The position numbers were made by a program, and so were the translations under genes. The notes under the pieces were generated by a model. The model was given only the letters and a program-made list of their open reading frames with translations, did not search any database and had not been told where the DNA came from. This document shows positions 63,371 to 64,000 of a stretch of 64,000 nucleotides of DNA, piece by piece. Origin of the DNA: Isoetes taiwanensis (taxonomy: Eukaryota > Streptophyta > Lycopodiopsida > Isoetales > Isoetaceae); NCBI GenBank assembly GCA_021234155.1, contig JAJEKV010000104.1:2963985-3027984 (forward strand), written 5' to 3'. The first letter of the stretch is position 1, and each line of letters starts with the position of its first letter.

Positions 63371-64000
63371 TTCTGTTCTTGCACAATTTTATTGTAAAAA
63401 TTTTCGAGCAAGGCTTCTTGCCATATCGTATCGCAAAGCTTGCGCTTCCTAAAATTAAACCTTGGCAACTAGCTAACAAAGCCCCCCCATAAAAAAAGCC
63501 TTATCTTTAAAAAATGGATGGAGGTTTGGCGCTAGATATTTATAATGCACGATTCAAAGCAAAAATCCTTATAACTTTGTCCGGTGTGAAATTTTAAAAA
63601 ATAGGCACTATATAATTGCATTACATCCAACGGTCAAGATGAACAGTTGAGATTGTGATCCATGTCCTAGGATCCTATTGGCCGAAAAATTGACTGCTGA
63701 GATTAACAGATCAGATTTGATCTCCGCCCTCGAACTTTTTGCCGCTTCAATCTCCCTCGTTTTTTTTTTTGCCGCTTCTATCTTTTATCTCCCTCGATTT
63801 TTTGCCGCTTCCATACCTAGGGCAGGACTGTACAACAGAGGGTGCGCTTCCTTCCTTCCTCCAGATTTAGGCTAGGCGTTAGCTGGAGTGCAGATCCTTG
63901 GGAGCGCTGTGCTTCATGCGGTGGCTATGGAGGTTGTTTTTGTTAGGAATGCCTGGGTGGAGCGCCGGAAGTTTCTTCTCGTTTTTCTTTATGCTGTGCT
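63371..64000. other. No firm gene; TTTTTTGCCGCTTC repeated three times
   Basis: TTTTTGCCGCTTC at about 63,737, 63,767 and 63,798. The short ORF there (63,678-63,875) reflects the repeat. The last 120 bases are GC-richer and could be the start of a gene beyond the window. Confidence 0.4.

Overview
The window reads as nuclear DNA of a land plant. It is AT-rich with a low density of host genes, and it holds a plant L-type lectin receptor-kinase fragment, a proline/glycine-rich cell-wall-type protein, DUF4283 and zf-RVT type plant LINEs, and GT-AG introns. The many old, nested transposons, the very long minisatellite arrays and the tyrosine-recombinase fragment fit a large-genome, non-flowering plant (a fern is my best guess). 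That placement is inference only.

Layout. 1-3.2 kb: array of a 19-bp satellite. 3.2-8.6 kb: decayed LINE first ORFs on the minus strand (a DUF4283-type ORF1, then an RRM-type ORF1) and a LINE 3'-end-like stretch. 8.6-12.6 kb: AT-rich, tandem repeats only. 12.6-14.3 kb: the one well-preserved single-exon secreted protein gene (minus). 14.3-19.9 kb: mostly non-coding, with a GC-rich hairpin and short repeats. 19.9-21.1 kb: truncated lectin receptor kinase. 24.7-28.4 kb: near-complete L1-like LINE ORF2 with poly(A) tail. 29-37.5 kb: two decayed copies of one transposase-like family. One is interrupted by a 5'-truncated tyrosine-recombinase element with a repeated 3' terminus, the other by a LINE. 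39.8-44.6 kb (minus): spliced exons of a Ulp1/C48 protease with all catalytic residues, an FCP1-like phosphatase, a RING-H2 finger and coiled-coil/lysine-rich exons, with a repeated GCTATGATCC motif upstream. 45.8-50.4 kb: satellite arrays around a 2-kb inverted duplication. 50.8-51.5 kb: LINE reverse transcriptase fragment. 52-57.8 kb: Ty3-type LTR retrotransposon remnant, split by a GC-rich frameshifted LINE and carrying an RNase H-like domain ahead of its reverse transcriptase. 57.8-58.5 kb: a 674-bp element with inverted termini enclosing a complete small coiled-coil ORF with its own TATA box. 59.4-61.3 kb: another satellite array. 61.3-64 kb: scraps of the same repeats.

The transposase-like gene (plus strand) and the Ulp1/FCP1/RING cluster (minus strand) converge, and both carry TGTGGTTT-rich intron tracts on their sense strand. 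They may be the two halves of one large gene-carrying DNA transposon, which is the most interesting possibility here and is unproven. The recurrent association of the 19-bp satellite with one particular unique repeat, and a shared hairpin at the 3' ends of several LINEs that end in different microsatellites, are further structured signals.
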